Assembly: GCF_014306135.1 (NCBI RefSeq)
Contig: NZ_JACRWD010000001.1
Coordinates: 1,302,001 to 1,366,000, forward strand
Direction of reading: 5' to 3'
Source of the DNA: Paraclostridium hominis
Lineage (GTDB): Bacteria; Bacillota; Clostridia; Peptostreptococcales; Peptostreptococcaceae
DNA: 64,000 bases
Part shown: positions 54,806-64,000 of the stretch, one piece after another
Layout of the letters: every line of letters begins with the position of its first letter
Numbering within the stretch: position 1 is the first letter of the stretch
Translations under genes and position numbers: made by a program
The notes under the pieces: model-generated
Told to the model about the DNA's origin: nothing
Database searches by the model: none
What the model saw: the letters and a program-made list of their open reading frames with translations, nothing else

Positions 54806-56491
54806 TTAATAGTTAAACTTAAGTGTATTATCTTTTACATAAACTTTTTTATCACATATAGATGTACTTGATTTCCTATGTGATACCATTATTATTGTCT
54901 TATCATCTGATTCTTCTTTTATACTTCTTAATATTTGAGCTTCATTAAGAGTATCCAAATTGCTAGTTGGTTCATCAAGAATTAAAACTTGTGGATTATG
55001 TAAAAATGCTCTTGCTATACCTAATCTTTGTCTTTCTCCTGATGAAAGGTTTGAACCTATTTCTCCAACATTAGTTTCATATCCCTTTGGTAGTGTTTCT
55101 ATAAACTCATGTATAGATGCTTTTTTACAAGCACTTATTATTTCTTCACGAGTTGCATCTTTTTTACCAATCTTTAGGTTATTTTCAATTGTATCATTAA
55201 ATAAAAATGTCTCTTGACTTACTAATGATTGTGATTTTCTTAAAGACTTTGTTGGAATAGCTTTTATATTTTTATTGTCTATTTCAATACTTCCCTTATC
55301 TACATCCCAAAATCTCATCATAAGTTTTAAAAGTGTACTCTTTCCACATCCACTTTCACCGATTATTGCAATCTTATCACCTTTTTTAATGTTAAGATTT
55401 ACATCTTTAAGCAGTACTTCTTCTCTATCTAAATACTTAAATTCTAAATTATTTATATTAGTATTATTCATTTCTAAATCATCATTTCCAGCTACCTCAC
55501 AAACAGCAGGTACTTCATCTAGTATATCAAATAATCTTTGTGCACAAGCAAATGTATGCATTAAGTTGTTTGATAAGTTACTTAGTGCCACAGTAGGACC
55601 AAATGAACTAGAAAGTAAAACTAAAGCTACTACTAATTGTCCTAGGTTTATAGATTGAGATTTGTATAATGTAACACCTGCATAAAGTGTTGTAAGTATT
55701 GCTATCATTATCGTTATATCAGTTAAAGCTCTTATTAAACCTTCATGGCCTTTTATGACCTTCATCTTTTCATTTAATTTATTACTATTTTCGTTTATTG
55801 AGTTTAATCTATTGTTTCCTTGCCCAAATAATAGTATTTCTTTTATCCCTTTTAATGAATCTAACAGGAAACTATTAGTTTTTCCAAATTCATTTCTATA
55901 ATCAAATCCTGCTTCACTTCCCAACTTAGAAGATAAAACTGGTATTATATATCCTACTATTATATAAAAAACTACTCCTATTATTCCAAAGTATGGATTT
56001 ATATTATATAAAAATACTGCTATTATAGCTGATGTAATTATAGCTATTGCTATTGGTGCTATGGTATGAGCATAAAATACTTCAAGTAACTCGATATCAC
56101 TTGTTATAACTGATATTAGATTTCCTTTTTCCTTACTTTCAAGCTTAGCAGGAGCTAACTTCCTTAAAGCTTTATACACCTTATCTCTAAGTATGGCAAG
56201 TATTTTGAATGCTATATAATGACCTGAATATTGCTCTATGTATCTTAGTATTCCTCTAATAACTCCACATACAATTATTATTTTTACACAAGTTTGTAAA
56301 GTATATCCCATATCCAAACCTATAATATTTCCCATAGCTACTGCTCCAAAAGTAGTTATAGCTATAGCTGCTAAAAATCCTAATACTCCAAAACTTATTG
56401 TTATCATCATTACAGGCACTAATGGCTTTAATATTTTTATAAGTCTAAGCATTATCTTTCCACCAGATAACCTCTTTCTTTCCTTATTCAC
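54806..56491 (-). CDS. ABC exporter-fold transporter, second half (permease-ATPase)
   Basis: 561 residues from GTG 56491, whose GTGAATAA overlaps the upstream stop by 8 bases; GGGAGGTGG precedes it. Six membrane segments and an ABC ATPase with Walker A GESGCGKST (~373), signature LSSGERQRLG and Walker B VLILDEPTSNLD. It forms a heterodimer with the gene before it. Such pairs either export cofactors or, in YbtPQ/IrtAB types, import siderophores. Fur-box-like sites upstream favour the iron view. Confidence 0.85.
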   Translation of the reverse strand: MNKERKRLSGGKIMLRLIKILKPLVPVMMITISFGVLGFLAAIAITTFGAVAMGNIIGLDMGYTLQTCVKIIIVCGVIRGILRYIEQYSGHYIAFKILAILRDKVYKALRKLAPAKLESKEKGNLISVITSDIELLEVFYAHTIAPIAIAIITSAIIAVFLYNINPYFGIIGVVFYIIVGYIIPVLSSKLGSEAGFDYRNEFGKTNSFLLDSLKGIKEILLFGQGNNRLNSINENSNKLNEKMKVIKGHEGLIRALTDITIMIAILTTLYAGVTLYKSQSINLGQLVVALVLLSSSFGPTVALSNLSNNLMHTFACAQRLFDILDEVPAVCEVAGNDDLEMNNTNINNLEFKYLDREEVLLKDVNLNIKKGDKIAIIGESGCGKSTLLKLMMRFWDVDKGSIEIDNKNIKAIPTKSLRKSQSLVSQETFLFNDTIENNLKIGKKDATREEIISACKKASIHEFIETLPKGYETNVGEIGSNLSSGERQRLGIARAFLHNPQVLILDEPTSNLDTLNEAQILRSIKEESDDKTIIMVSHRKSSTSICDKKVYVKDNTLKFNY

Positions 56492-58253
56492 TTATAGCCA
56501 CCTCCCTAGTTACATCTTCTTTGTATATATCTTCTAATTTTTCTTGATTTGTGTATAAATTAGCATACACTGAATTATTCTTCATTAAATTATCATGATT
56601 TCCACTCTCAACTATATACCCTTTTTCTAATACATATATTTTATCTGCATTCTTTATATTAGCTAATCTATGTGATATGACTACTACTGTTTTTTCTTTA
56701 GATAGTGCATATATTGTTTCAAGTATTGAATCTTCACTTTCAACATCTACATTTGATGTAGCTTCATCAAATATATAAACTTCTGGGTTTGTAAGTATCA
56801 TTCTGGCTAAAGCTAATCTCTGCTTTTGACCTCCAGATAAGAATGATCCATTTTCTCCAACTGGAGTTTGTAATTTTTTCTCTAATCCCATTACAAATTC
56901 ATATAAATTTGCTTTTTTAAGGGCACTATATAATTCTTCTTCAGTTGCACATTCATTGCCCATTCTTAAGTTTTCTTCTATTGTAGAATTAAATATATAT
57001 GAGCTATGGCTTATAAAACTAACCTTTTTTCTTAATTCATCAAATGGTATATTGTTTAGATTTATTCCATTTAATAAAATCTCCCCTTTATCAACTTTAT
57101 TTAATTTTAAAAGTAAATTAGTTATTGTACTTTTTCCACATCCACTTTCTCCTACTAAAGCAACCATAGACTTATTTTTTATATCTACATTGACATTATG
57201 TAAAACTTTTCTTTCATTATCATAGCTAAAATCAACATTATTTATTGATATAGAAATATTCTCTAACTTTTCTTTATCCTTATCAGATAATTCTTTTTCA
57301 GCTTCAACCTTAGTATCAAGTAAATCAAAAATCTTATCAGCTGCAGCTAATCCATTCATAGCTACATGGAAAAATGATCCTAAAAGTCTCATTGGTATAA
57401 AAAATTCTGATGATAATAGTATTATTACAACTGTTGATCCTATTGTAATGTTCCCATTGTAAAATTCAGTAACAGCTATTAATATACCTATTGCTGAACC
57501 CCCAAATGCTATTAAGTCCATTATTGTTATAGAATTTAATTGCATTGATAAAACTTTCATTGTTATATTTCTAAAAGTTTCTGCTTCTTTATTCATCTCT
57601 TGATTTTTTTCTTCATCTAAATCAAATATTTTTAAAGTTGTAAGACCTTGAAGATTTTCTAGGAAAGAATCTCCTAAGTTAGTGTATATACCCCAATATT
57701 TACTTAAAAGTTTTTTAGCAAATTTCATTACAGCTGCTATTGATATGGGTATTAGTGGCACACATATTAAAAGTACTATTGCGGCTTTAAAACTTATAGG
57801 TGCAATAACTAAAAATAAAGTAAGTGGTGCTAATAAGCTGTAAAATAATTGAGGTAAGTATCTACCAAAATAAATTTCAAGTGCTTCTACTCCATCTACT
57901 GCTATTTGAACAATTGAAGAAGTTGATATTGTATCATTGTAATTCACACCTAATTTTAATAATTTCTTATAGATGCTTTCTCTAATAGATGTTCTTACAT
58001 TTGCTGATGAATAATAAGAAAATCTTCCTGACATATAATTGCATACAAATCTTATTAATATTAATGAACCTAAGTAAAGTACATAAACTCCTGTATTAAA
58101 GTTTAAATCATTATTATGTAATTTATCTATTATATTACCTACAAATAGTACTATTCCGATATTACATATTATAGATATCCAGTTCATTAAAACTGTAAGA
58201 TATACATATTTTTGAGATTCTTTACTAAGCGAAAGCAATCTTTTGTTTATCAT
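56484..58253 (-). CDS. ABC exporter-fold transporter, first half (permease-ATPase)
   Basis: 589 residues, six membrane segments then an ABC ATPase (Walker A GESGCGKST, signature LSGGQKQRLALAR, Walker B VYIFDEATSNVD, His switch VISHR). Start ATG 58253 follows AAAAGGAGGAATT. It is preceded 20 bp upstream by a four-helix protein gene and then a DUF454 gene, all in one direction. Partner of the following gene. Substrate unknown; iron regulation suggested by promoter sites. Confidence 0.87.
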   Translation of the reverse strand: MINKRLLSLSKESQKYVYLTVLMNWISIICNIGIVLFVGNIIDKLHNNDLNFNTGVYVLYLGSLILIRFVCNYMSGRFSYYSSANVRTSIRESIYKKLLKLGVNYNDTISTSSIVQIAVDGVEALEIYFGRYLPQLFYSLLAPLTLFLVIAPISFKAAIVLLICVPLIPISIAAVMKFAKKLLSKYWGIYTNLGDSFLENLQGLTTLKIFDLDEEKNQEMNKEAETFRNITMKVLSMQLNSITIMDLIAFGGSAIGILIAVTEFYNGNITIGSTVVIILLSSEFFIPMRLLGSFFHVAMNGLAAADKIFDLLDTKVEAEKELSDKDKEKLENISISINNVDFSYDNERKVLHNVNVDIKNKSMVALVGESGCGKSTITNLLLKLNKVDKGEILLNGINLNNIPFDELRKKVSFISHSSYIFNSTIEENLRMGNECATEEELYSALKKANLYEFVMGLEKKLQTPVGENGSFLSGGQKQRLALARMILTNPEVYIFDEATSNVDVESEDSILETIYALSKEKTVVVISHRLANIKNADKIYVLEKGYIVESGNHDNLMKNNSVYANLYTNQEKLEDIYKEDVTREVAISE

Positions 58254-58273
58254 AAATAATTCCTCCTTTTATA

Positions 58274-58588
58274 TTAACTGATTATGTGAAATGCAAGTGC
58301 TCCTGCAAAACCTATAACTGATATTAAATGCAACCATTTATATTTTTTTCTCACCTTGTTAGTTCCAGATAATATTATTAATATACTAGTTAGACCTACT
58401 AGTAAAATTGTAATTTCTTTATCCTTAACAAAATCTACTAATGAATAAATAATCATTGCTAGTGCACCTATGGTACCTGTTGCAAGATGTAGCTTTAAAC
58501 TTAATTTGTTGTTTATAAATTTAAAATACTTAAAAAAACTAGTTATTATAGCTAATAAAAAAAATATTGATCCTAATCTGTGTAACAT
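58274..58588 (-). CDS. Four-helix small membrane protein (104 aa)
   Basis: 104 residues with four hydrophobic helices (about 5-20, 32-52, 58-74 and 84-102) and LHLATGTIGALAMIIYSLVD in the middle. AAAAGGAGATTTA is the ribosome site. It is 20 bp ahead of the ABC pair and so probably an accessory subunit. No family recognised. A Fur-box-like sequence lies about 60 bases upstream. Confidence 0.68.
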   Translation of the reverse strand: MLHRLGSIFFLLAIITSFFKYFKFINNKLSLKLHLATGTIGALAMIIYSLVDFVKDKEITILLVGLTSILIILSGTNKVRKKYKWLHLISVIGFAGALAFHIIS

Positions 58589-58648
58589 TTAAATCTCCTT
58601 TTACTTCTTTCTTATTTTAAAATTAAAAATTTTTAATATCCCATTCAT

Positions 58649-58667
58649 GCATATGATTATTATTATC
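58649..58667 (-). promoter_or_regulatory. Fur-box-like site upstream of the 104-residue gene
   Basis: The reverse strand reads GATAATAATAATCATATGC, matching 15 of 19 positions of the Fur consensus GATAATGATAATCATTATC by my count. It sits upstream of the ABC operon and after the DUF454 gene. Confidence 0.5.
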
Positions 58668-58708
58668 AATTAATATTTACAAATAACCTACCTAATATTA
58701 CTTAATCT

Positions 58709-59098
58709 CTACTCATTAACGCTACAAGGCTTTATTGTTTTTATTTTAAATATAAAATAATATAGCTTAATGCAAATTAGTCCTAATAAAAACAATCTCA
58801 TATGTAAGTTATCTACTAATATAATTGGTATTGCTAACATTATGTTTACAAATAATAATATAATTACCTTTTGTTTCATTGTCATAGCTTTTTCATTTAC
58901 AAAGCTTTCTAGATGCTTTTTATACATCTTAGTTGATTTAAACCATCTATCAAATTTTTCAGAACCTCTAACAAAACAAAAGGACGCTAATAATAAAAAT
59001 GGCGTTGTAGGAAGTATTGGTAGTATCACTCCTATTGCTCCTATTGCAAATGATAATAATCCTACTGTTACATATATATACTTTTTAATTTTATTCAT
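58709..59098 (-). CDS. DUF454 (YbaN) family membrane protein
   Basis: 129 residues from ATG 59098 (AAGGAGAAAATAAA upstream; an in-frame TTG at 59122 lies before that ribosome site). LPILPTTPFLLLASFCFVRGSEKFDRWF is split over a membrane turn and is the YbaN signature, with 3-4 helices in all. The family often accompanies heme or iron ABC systems in other bacteria. It precedes the 104-residue protein and ABC pair. Confidence 0.82.
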   Translation of the reverse strand: MNKIKKYIYVTVGLLSFAIGAIGVILPILPTTPFLLLASFCFVRGSEKFDRWFKSTKMYKKHLESFVNEKAMTMKQKVIILLFVNIMLAIPIILVDNLHMRLFLLGLICIKLYYFIFKIKTIKPCSVNE

Positions 59099-59131
59099 TT
59101 TTATTTTCTCCTTACTCTCCAAACTGTAATT

Positions 59132-59198
59132 ATCTTATCATAATTAATAATCGTTTTCAATACATTTCGCATAATATTTGATAATGATTATTATTATT
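59132..59198 (-). promoter_or_regulatory. Promoter and Fur-box-like site of the DUF454-ABC locus
   Basis: Reverse strand: -35 TTGAAA (59160-59155), 17 bp, -10 TAAGAT (59137-59132). Just upstream, top strand 59180-59198 reads GATAATGATTATTATTATT, matching 16 of 19 bases of the Fur consensus by my count, and the spacer itself is partly Fur-like. This suggests repression or control by iron. Confidence 0.6.
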
Positions 59199-59632
59199 TG
59201 ATTCCTAGATTGAGTCCACTAAATAAAATAGAATCTGAACTTAAGTTTTATAACTTAAATCCTATCCTAATTTAGGCGATTTTAGAAAATAATCTTAACT
59301 TTGAGTTTTATATAATCTTCTAATTTTATGAGTATCTATTATTGGTTAAAATATCAAAAATAAGCTAATAATTTATAAACCTACTAATCTTTAATATTAA
59401 ATTTACAATATAAAAATAATTATATTTACGTAGATTTATTAATTAATATAAAAGACTACGTATCTGTATATATAATCATTTTTTGGTATAAATTAATATA
59501 GCTTATATAATAATTAACTAAAAAATTAAATTTATTTAAAAATAAAATTATAACATTTTACTTTTTTATAATTTTATGTTATAATAGTTAGATATCTAAT
59601 TACACAATTTAACAAAATAAAGGAGTGATTTA
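59199..59632. other. Gap before gltS
   Basis: Very A/T-rich. It carries the gltS promoter; TTATGTTATAATAG around 59575-59588 is a likely -10. No gene or repeat seen. Confidence 0.45.
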
Positions 59633-60901
59633 ATGGAATTTAGTTATGTCAAAGGAATCTTTACCCTTAATTTAAATATTGTCGCTACCATATCACTAGC
59701 TTGTTTCTTAATGATACTTGGTAGGTTTATTAGAAAACGTATTTCGATAATAGATAAACTCTGTATACCAGGTCCTGTTATAGGAGGTATACTATTTTCA
59801 ATTTTAGTATTTTTACTTAAGCAATTTAATATATTAAATATTGTATTAGACACTAGTCTTCAATCTACATTTATGGTCGCCTTTTTCTCAACTGTAGGTA
59901 TAGATGCAAGTTTCACACTTATAAAAAAAGGCGGAAAGTCAGTATTTACATATTGGATATTTTGTATAATACTTATATTTGCACAAAATATCATCGGATT
60001 ATTAGGTGCGTTTTTAACAGGAATTGAACCATTACTTGGTCTTATGTGTGGGGCCATATCAATGGGTGGTGGTCATGGTACAAGTGCCACTTTTGGTCCA
60101 ACACTAGAAGCAATGGGAATTACAGGTGCTAATACAATAGGGCTTGCTGCTGCAACTTTAGGTCTTATATCTGGAGGATTAGTTGGTGCTCCAACTTCTA
60201 GATTTTTAATAGAAAAATATAAGTTAAAGCCTAAAGAAGAACCTGTTGTAAATTTTCATGAAGGAATTCCTGATGAGGAAGGTATACATAGTGAGGTTAC
60301 AGATTCAGATGCATCACTTCCAACTGCATCTAAGTTAGATACATCAGAATTTATAAAGCATTTATTTATAATAAGTACTTGTATGACTATTGGATATATG
60401 ATTAGTGGATTTTTAACTACACTTACAGGATATGTGCTGCCAGAATATGTTGGTGGTATTATAGTAGCTATGATATTTAGAAATACTAATGATGTATTTA
60501 AAGTTGTTAAAGTCGATTACTCATATTTTGAACTTTTAGGTAATGTTAGTTTAAAACTATTTTTAACTATGGCACTTATGAGTATTAAACTTTGGGAATT
60601 AGAAACACTTGGACTTCCAATGTTAATTATAGTTTTAATGCAAGTGTTATTTATAGTATTGTTTACTGTATTTGTAATGTTTAAATTATTAGGTAAAGAT
60701 TATGATTCAGCTGTTATGGTTGGTGGATTTATAGGTCATGAACTTGGCGCTACTCCAAATGCACTTGCGAATTTAAATTCAATATGTAGTAGATATGGAT
60801 ATTCTCAAAGAGCATTTTTCACAATTCCTATAGTGTGCGCTTTCTTAATAGACTTAGTGGCACTCCCTACTATAATAATGTTTATAAATATTTTTTCATA
60901 A
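59633..60901 (+). CDS. gltS: Sodium/glutamate symporter
   Basis: 422 residues, about 11-12 membrane segments in two inverted halves, each with a Gly-rich re-entrant loop (GAISMGGGHGTSATFGPTLE at ~138-157 and GGFIGHELGATPNALANLN near 370-388). The central cytoplasmic loop is ~200-235. It imports glutamate with Na+. Start ATG 59633 follows AAAGGAGTGA. Single gene with its own terminator. Confidence 0.93.
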   Translation: MEFSYVKGIFTLNLNIVATISLACFLMILGRFIRKRISIIDKLCIPGPVIGGILFSILVFLLKQFNILNIVLDTSLQSTFMVAFFSTVGIDASFTLIKKGGKSVFTYWIFCIILIFAQNIIGLLGAFLTGIEPLLGLMCGAISMGGGHGTSATFGPTLEAMGITGANTIGLAAATLGLISGGLVGAPTSRFLIEKYKLKPKEEPVVNFHEGIPDEEGIHSEVTDSDASLPTASKLDTSEFIKHLFIISTCMTIGYMISGFLTTLTGYVLPEYVGGIIVAMIFRNTNDVFKVVKVDYSYFELLGNVSLKLFLTMALMSIKLWELETLGLPMLIIVLMQVLFIVLFTVFVMFKLLGKDYDSAVMVGGFIGHELGATPNALANLNSICSRYGYSQRAFFTIPIVCAFLIDLVALPTIIMFINIFS

Positions 60902-60904
60902 TAT

Positions 60905-60936
60905 AAAAGAAGATATAATATATTATATCTTCTTTT
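60905..60936. terminator. Terminator of gltS
   Basis: A perfect 32-base palindrome (AAAAGAAGATATAATA and its complement) followed by TATTTTA. Confidence 0.85.
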
Positions 60937-61001
60937 TATTTTACCGTTTAAATCATTTTTTAATTTCATTATTTTAACAAGGTTTAAATTTATTAAATAA
61001 T

Positions 61002-63164
61002 TTATTTTTTTAAAACTATAACAACTTTAAATAAATCTCCATCAATGCTAACATCAATGCTTCCACCTTGAAGTTCTACAAAGCTCTTAGCTATAGCAAG
61101 CCCAAGTCCACTTCCTTCTGTATTTCTAGCTTTATCCCCTCTTACAAATCTTTCAACTAATTCATTCACATTAAAAGTAATCTCTTCAGCTGTCATATTC
61201 TTAAAACTTATTTCAACTTTATTAGTTTTATCTATTATATCAATATATACTCTAGAGTTTGGCATAGCGTATTTAGTTATATTAATTAATAAATTCTCAA
61301 ATACTCTAAACATACGCTGACTATCTAACTTAAGTATTACTTTTTCATCTGGGAAATTATTTCTTAGTGTTAAATTTGAAGATTTCATTTTATCCTCAAC
61401 TTCAAGTAAAGTTTGTTTCATAAGAGAAACTATATCTACATCGACAATATTTAAACTTACATTTCCACTGTTAGCTTTACTAACTTCAAATAAATCATCT
61501 ATTAAAACTCTTAACCTTTCAGATTTTCTATCTAATGTATCTATATACAACTTACGTTTTTCATCACTTAAGTTTTCATCCTTTAATAAATCTACATAGG
61601 TTATTATAGATGTTAAAGGAGTTTTTAAATCATGACTAACATTAGATATTAACTCCGTTTTCATTTTTTGACTTTTTACTTCTTCATCTACGGCCTTTTT
61701 AAATCCGATTTGAATATTACCTATTTCATTTTTTAATAAATTAAAGGTACCTAAATCTTCTTCTAGATTAGTATTTAAATTTCCATTTGCAATATCCTTG
61801 GTTATATTTAATAGCTTTTTATAATCTTTATTTATTATTGAATATTTCTTTTTAATAATCATATATAAACAAATAGTGTATATTGGAAGTAATAATACTA
61901 GTCCAAAAAACCATGTAGCGCATATTAAACCTACTACTATTAAATTTATAAGTAATATAGTTATCAGTTTTTTATTATTTTCCCTACCTATTTCAATATT
62001 GTAAGCATCTTTTAACTTATTAATTATAGAATTTGATATTTTATAAATTAATGAATTTTCTTTTAAGTATTTCTTAGTATTAGATTTTAAGATATGCTTT
62101 AATAAAACTATTGATATAAATACTATAGAAAATAAAACTGACCAATAGGCAACATTTAATAAATAATTTACTATATTTGAAAAATCTTGACTTACTTGTA
62201 GCTGTGTAAATTTTATAATTGAATCGTTATTTACAGTTTTAATTATTAATTGATTAGATTCACAATATATATATATATAAGTTAAATATATTACTATTAA
62301 TAATATTTCTATAGGTATATTAAATATTTTTTTAAATATCTTTATCTCTTTTAATTCTTTATATGGAATTATTATAGCTACTAGTATAACAAATGTTATA
62401 GCTATATTTATAAATAAATATGAAGCCTTAGTATAAGAATAATCTTTTGCTCTTTGTTCACTATTAGATATATCATCTATGTACTTAAGATTTTTAGGTA
62501 TTGCATATACATATTTCATATTTTTTATAGGTTTTAAGTTATAATTACTGTCTACATCATAATCAAATAAGTTATTTTCTGAACCTATACTTAACTGATG
62601 CTCTATCTTATTTTTATTAACTCCATATATATCCTCAATCTTCATATTTCCTTTATCGTCAAAATCTAATATCATATAAAAGCTATATTCATTCTTTAAT
62701 TTTTCTTTTAAACTATTGCTTTTATCCCCATCTAATGAATTTAATGCTAAATTCATATTCTGTTTTACTAACTTATTTTCTTTATCTAATACGCAATATT
62801 CTAAGTTTCTTAAATTTGAATTTATATATTCATTATTTTGATCTATATCCTCATCAAAACTATCTCTAGCTACCATTTTATCTTCAGTATAAGTGCTATC
62901 TACTCCTGGTTTTAACTCTAACATAAGTTCTGATGGTCTTATTTTATTATTATTTTCATCATATAACTTATAATAAAGACTATATATAGACTTTTCAATA
63001 CTATCTATCAAATTATAATTTTCTTCATAAACATTATAGGAAAATTTATCACTATCTTTTTTTATATTAGGATATACTAATACCATTCCAATTGAAGCTA
63101 TAAGTATTGTCATAATTATTATTATACTTATAGCAGTTTTATTGCTTTTCAATTTTGTATCCAA
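61002..63164 (-). CDS. Sensor histidine kinase, multi-spanning
   Basis: 720 residues. N-terminal membrane helix (~10-30), an extracytoplasmic domain of ~200 residues, about five more membrane segments (~245-265, 282-300, 337-357 and 398-435), then a HAMP-like linker, the phospho-acceptor box NVSHDLKTPLTS (His ~508), an N box (ENLLINITKYA) and G boxes (GSGLGLAI). The start is TTG 63164 inside the response-regulator end (26-base overlap); no ATG fits better. Cognate of the upstream regulator. The signal is unknown. Confidence 0.85.
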   Translation of the reverse strand: MDTKLKSNKTAISIIIIMTILIASIGMVLVYPNIKKDSDKFSYNVYEENYNLIDSIEKSIYSLYYKLYDENNNKIRPSELMLELKPGVDSTYTEDKMVARDSFDEDIDQNNEYINSNLRNLEYCVLDKENKLVKQNMNLALNSLDGDKSNSLKEKLKNEYSFYMILDFDDKGNMKIEDIYGVNKNKIEHQLSIGSENNLFDYDVDSNYNLKPIKNMKYVYAIPKNLKYIDDISNSEQRAKDYSYTKASYLFINIAITFVILVAIIIPYKELKEIKIFKKIFNIPIEILLIVIYLTYIYIYCESNQLIIKTVNNDSIIKFTQLQVSQDFSNIVNYLLNVAYWSVLFSIVFISIVLLKHILKSNTKKYLKENSLIYKISNSIINKLKDAYNIEIGRENNKKLITILLINLIVVGLICATWFFGLVLLLPIYTICLYMIIKKKYSIINKDYKKLLNITKDIANGNLNTNLEEDLGTFNLLKNEIGNIQIGFKKAVDEEVKSQKMKTELISNVSHDLKTPLTSIITYVDLLKDENLSDEKRKLYIDTLDRKSERLRVLIDDLFEVSKANSGNVSLNIVDVDIVSLMKQTLLEVEDKMKSSNLTLRNNFPDEKVILKLDSQRMFRVFENLLINITKYAMPNSRVYIDIIDKTNKVEISFKNMTAEEITFNVNELVERFVRGDKARNTEGSGLGLAIAKSFVELQGGSIDVSIDGDLFKVVIVLKK

Positions 63165-63840
63165 CGCCCCACACCACCTTCAAATATTTTGGATTTTTAG
63201 GGTTCACTTCTATTTTTTCTCTTATATTTCTTACATGAACCATAATTGTATCTGTGTTTACTGCTCTTTCTTTCCATACCTTTTCATATATTTCATCTGC
63301 TGAAAATACCCTTCCTGGATTTTTCATAAGTAAAGTTAATATTTTAAATTCTATAGGAGTTGTTTTTACAAAATTACCATCAACACTTACTTCTTTAGTG
63401 TTTATATCTAGTTCTAGTCCTCCTATTGTATACAAATTTTCATCATTTACACTTTTTTGAACAACATTTAAAAATTTTTTATATCTTCTAAGCTGAGAAT
63501 TAACTCTGGCTAAAAGTTCAAGAGGTCTAAATGGTTTTGTGATATAATCATCAGCCCCTATATTAAGACCTGTTATTTTGTCTATTTCTTCAGATTTTGC
63601 TGATAACATTATTACTGGAAAATCATAATTTTCTCTTAATTTCATAGTAAATTCTATACCATCCATTTTAGGCATCATTATATCTACAATACCTAAATGT
63701 ATAGTTTCTTTTTCTAATATCTCTAGACCTTCTATCCCATTGTTTCCAATAAATACTTTATATCCTTGATTATTTAAATAAGCTTTTATAGCATAAGCTA
63801 TGTCTTTTTCATCTTCTACAACTAAAATATTAAAATTCAT
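63139..63840 (-). CDS. OmpR/PhoB family response regulator
   Basis: 233 residues. Receiver domain with Asp9/Glu10 region VVEDE, phosphorylation Asp53 (IVDIMMPKMDG), Ser80 and Lys102 (TKPF). The C-terminal winged helix (~135-233) contains TPIEFKILTLLMKNPGRVFS and VHVRNIREKIE. Upstream ATG 63840 follows GGGGTAAAGATA. In an overlapping pair with the histidine kinase. Genes controlled are unknown. Confidence 0.93.
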   Translation of the reverse strand: MNFNILVVEDEKDIAYAIKAYLNNQGYKVFIGNNGIEGLEILEKETIHLGIVDIMMPKMDGIEFTMKLRENYDFPVIMLSAKSEEIDKITGLNIGADDYITKPFRPLELLARVNSQLRRYKKFLNVVQKSVNDENLYTIGGLELDINTKEVSVDGNFVKTTPIEFKILTLLMKNPGRVFSADEIYEKVWKERAVNTDTIMVHVRNIREKIEVNPKNPKYLKVVWGVGYKIEKQ

Positions 63841-64000
63841 TATCTTTACCCCACTATATTATTTTCTCTAGTATATAATATCATAAGGCATTCATTGTTT
63901 TTAACATTTTGTTTTAACCTCCTTTAAAAGATTTTCTATACCTTTATGTTAGTATCAATTTTTTAAGATAAGTTGTATATAAATCTAAAGATTTTCTAAA

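Noticed and set aside
54806..58253. CydDC assembly exporter
   Set aside because: No cytochrome bd genes nearby, and Fur-like sites point another way; still possible but not supported.
1..64000. CRISPR arrays, tRNA/rRNA genes, prophage, transposases
   Set aside because: No regularly spaced repeats, tRNA-like cloverleaf, rRNA stretch, integrase or transposase reading frame was seen.

Overview
The window is about 64 kb of very AT-rich DNA with clostridial gene content: strong GGAGG-type ribosome binding sites, several TTG/GTG starts, a SPOCS-domain protein, CarD, ABC-F and YtrA-type regulators. It looks like the chromosome of a gut or soil Clostridia member, possibly the Peptostreptococcaceae (Paraclostridium / Clostridioides-like). 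That placement is an inference from protein resemblance only. I see no rRNA, tRNA, CRISPR array, integrase or intact insertion sequence. Most of it is ordinary chromosome with a few accessory islands and several decayed genes.

Layout. 1-3240: a cut-off CoA-disulfide-reductase-like flavoprotein, a divergent LysR regulator and a YeiH-type transporter. 3289-7599: a SWIM/SNF2 helicase followed by an XRE/ImmA-like protein whose zinc-protease motif is destroyed. 7711-16040: a GHL6-like glycosidase, a YtrA-type regulator with its ABC transporter, a HAD phosphatase, two methyltransferases, an ElaA-like acetyltransferase and small proteins. 16189-18461: an amidohydrolase pseudogene, a SPOCS protein, CarD and a cold-shock protein.

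18864-25644 is the most unusual metabolic block. It holds homologues of four bile-acid 7-dehydroxylation proteins (BaiE-, BaiH-, BaiA- and BaiCD-like) in two transcription units around an IclR regulator. Five copies of an 8-10 bp box lie at the two promoters. The CoA ligase, CoA transferase and transporter of the classical bai operon are absent here, so the substrate may be a free bile acid, another steroid or another enone.

25762-34872: an ABC-F protein behind a roughly 210-nt leader with mutually exclusive hairpins, a bacteriohemerythrin, and a locus built around a 1232-residue protein with one ClpB-like and three tandem CbxX/CfqX-type AAA domains. Two membrane proteins, a Tim44-like pseudogene and a PASTA protein accompany it. 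35543-42110: Ogt with a radical SAM protein, a prolyl-tRNA editing protein, Cu/Zn superoxide dismutase, a proline-iminopeptidase-like hydrolase and motAB.

42467-49364 is an exopolysaccharide synthase operon: a membrane protein with a degenerate GGDEF but an intact RxxD c-di-GMP site, a DUF2334 protein, a GT2 synthase without PilZ, a BcsB-like protein and a glycosidase. By inference the degenerate GGDEF protein is the c-di-GMP receptor. 49762-54406: an iron alcohol dehydrogenase with a PocR-AraC regulator, and an M20 amidohydrolase with a DeoR-like regulator. 54806-59198: a heterodimeric exporter-fold ABC pair plus two small membrane proteins, preceded by two Fur-box-like sites, suggesting iron-regulated metallophore or heme traffic. 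59633-63840: GltS and a two-component system.
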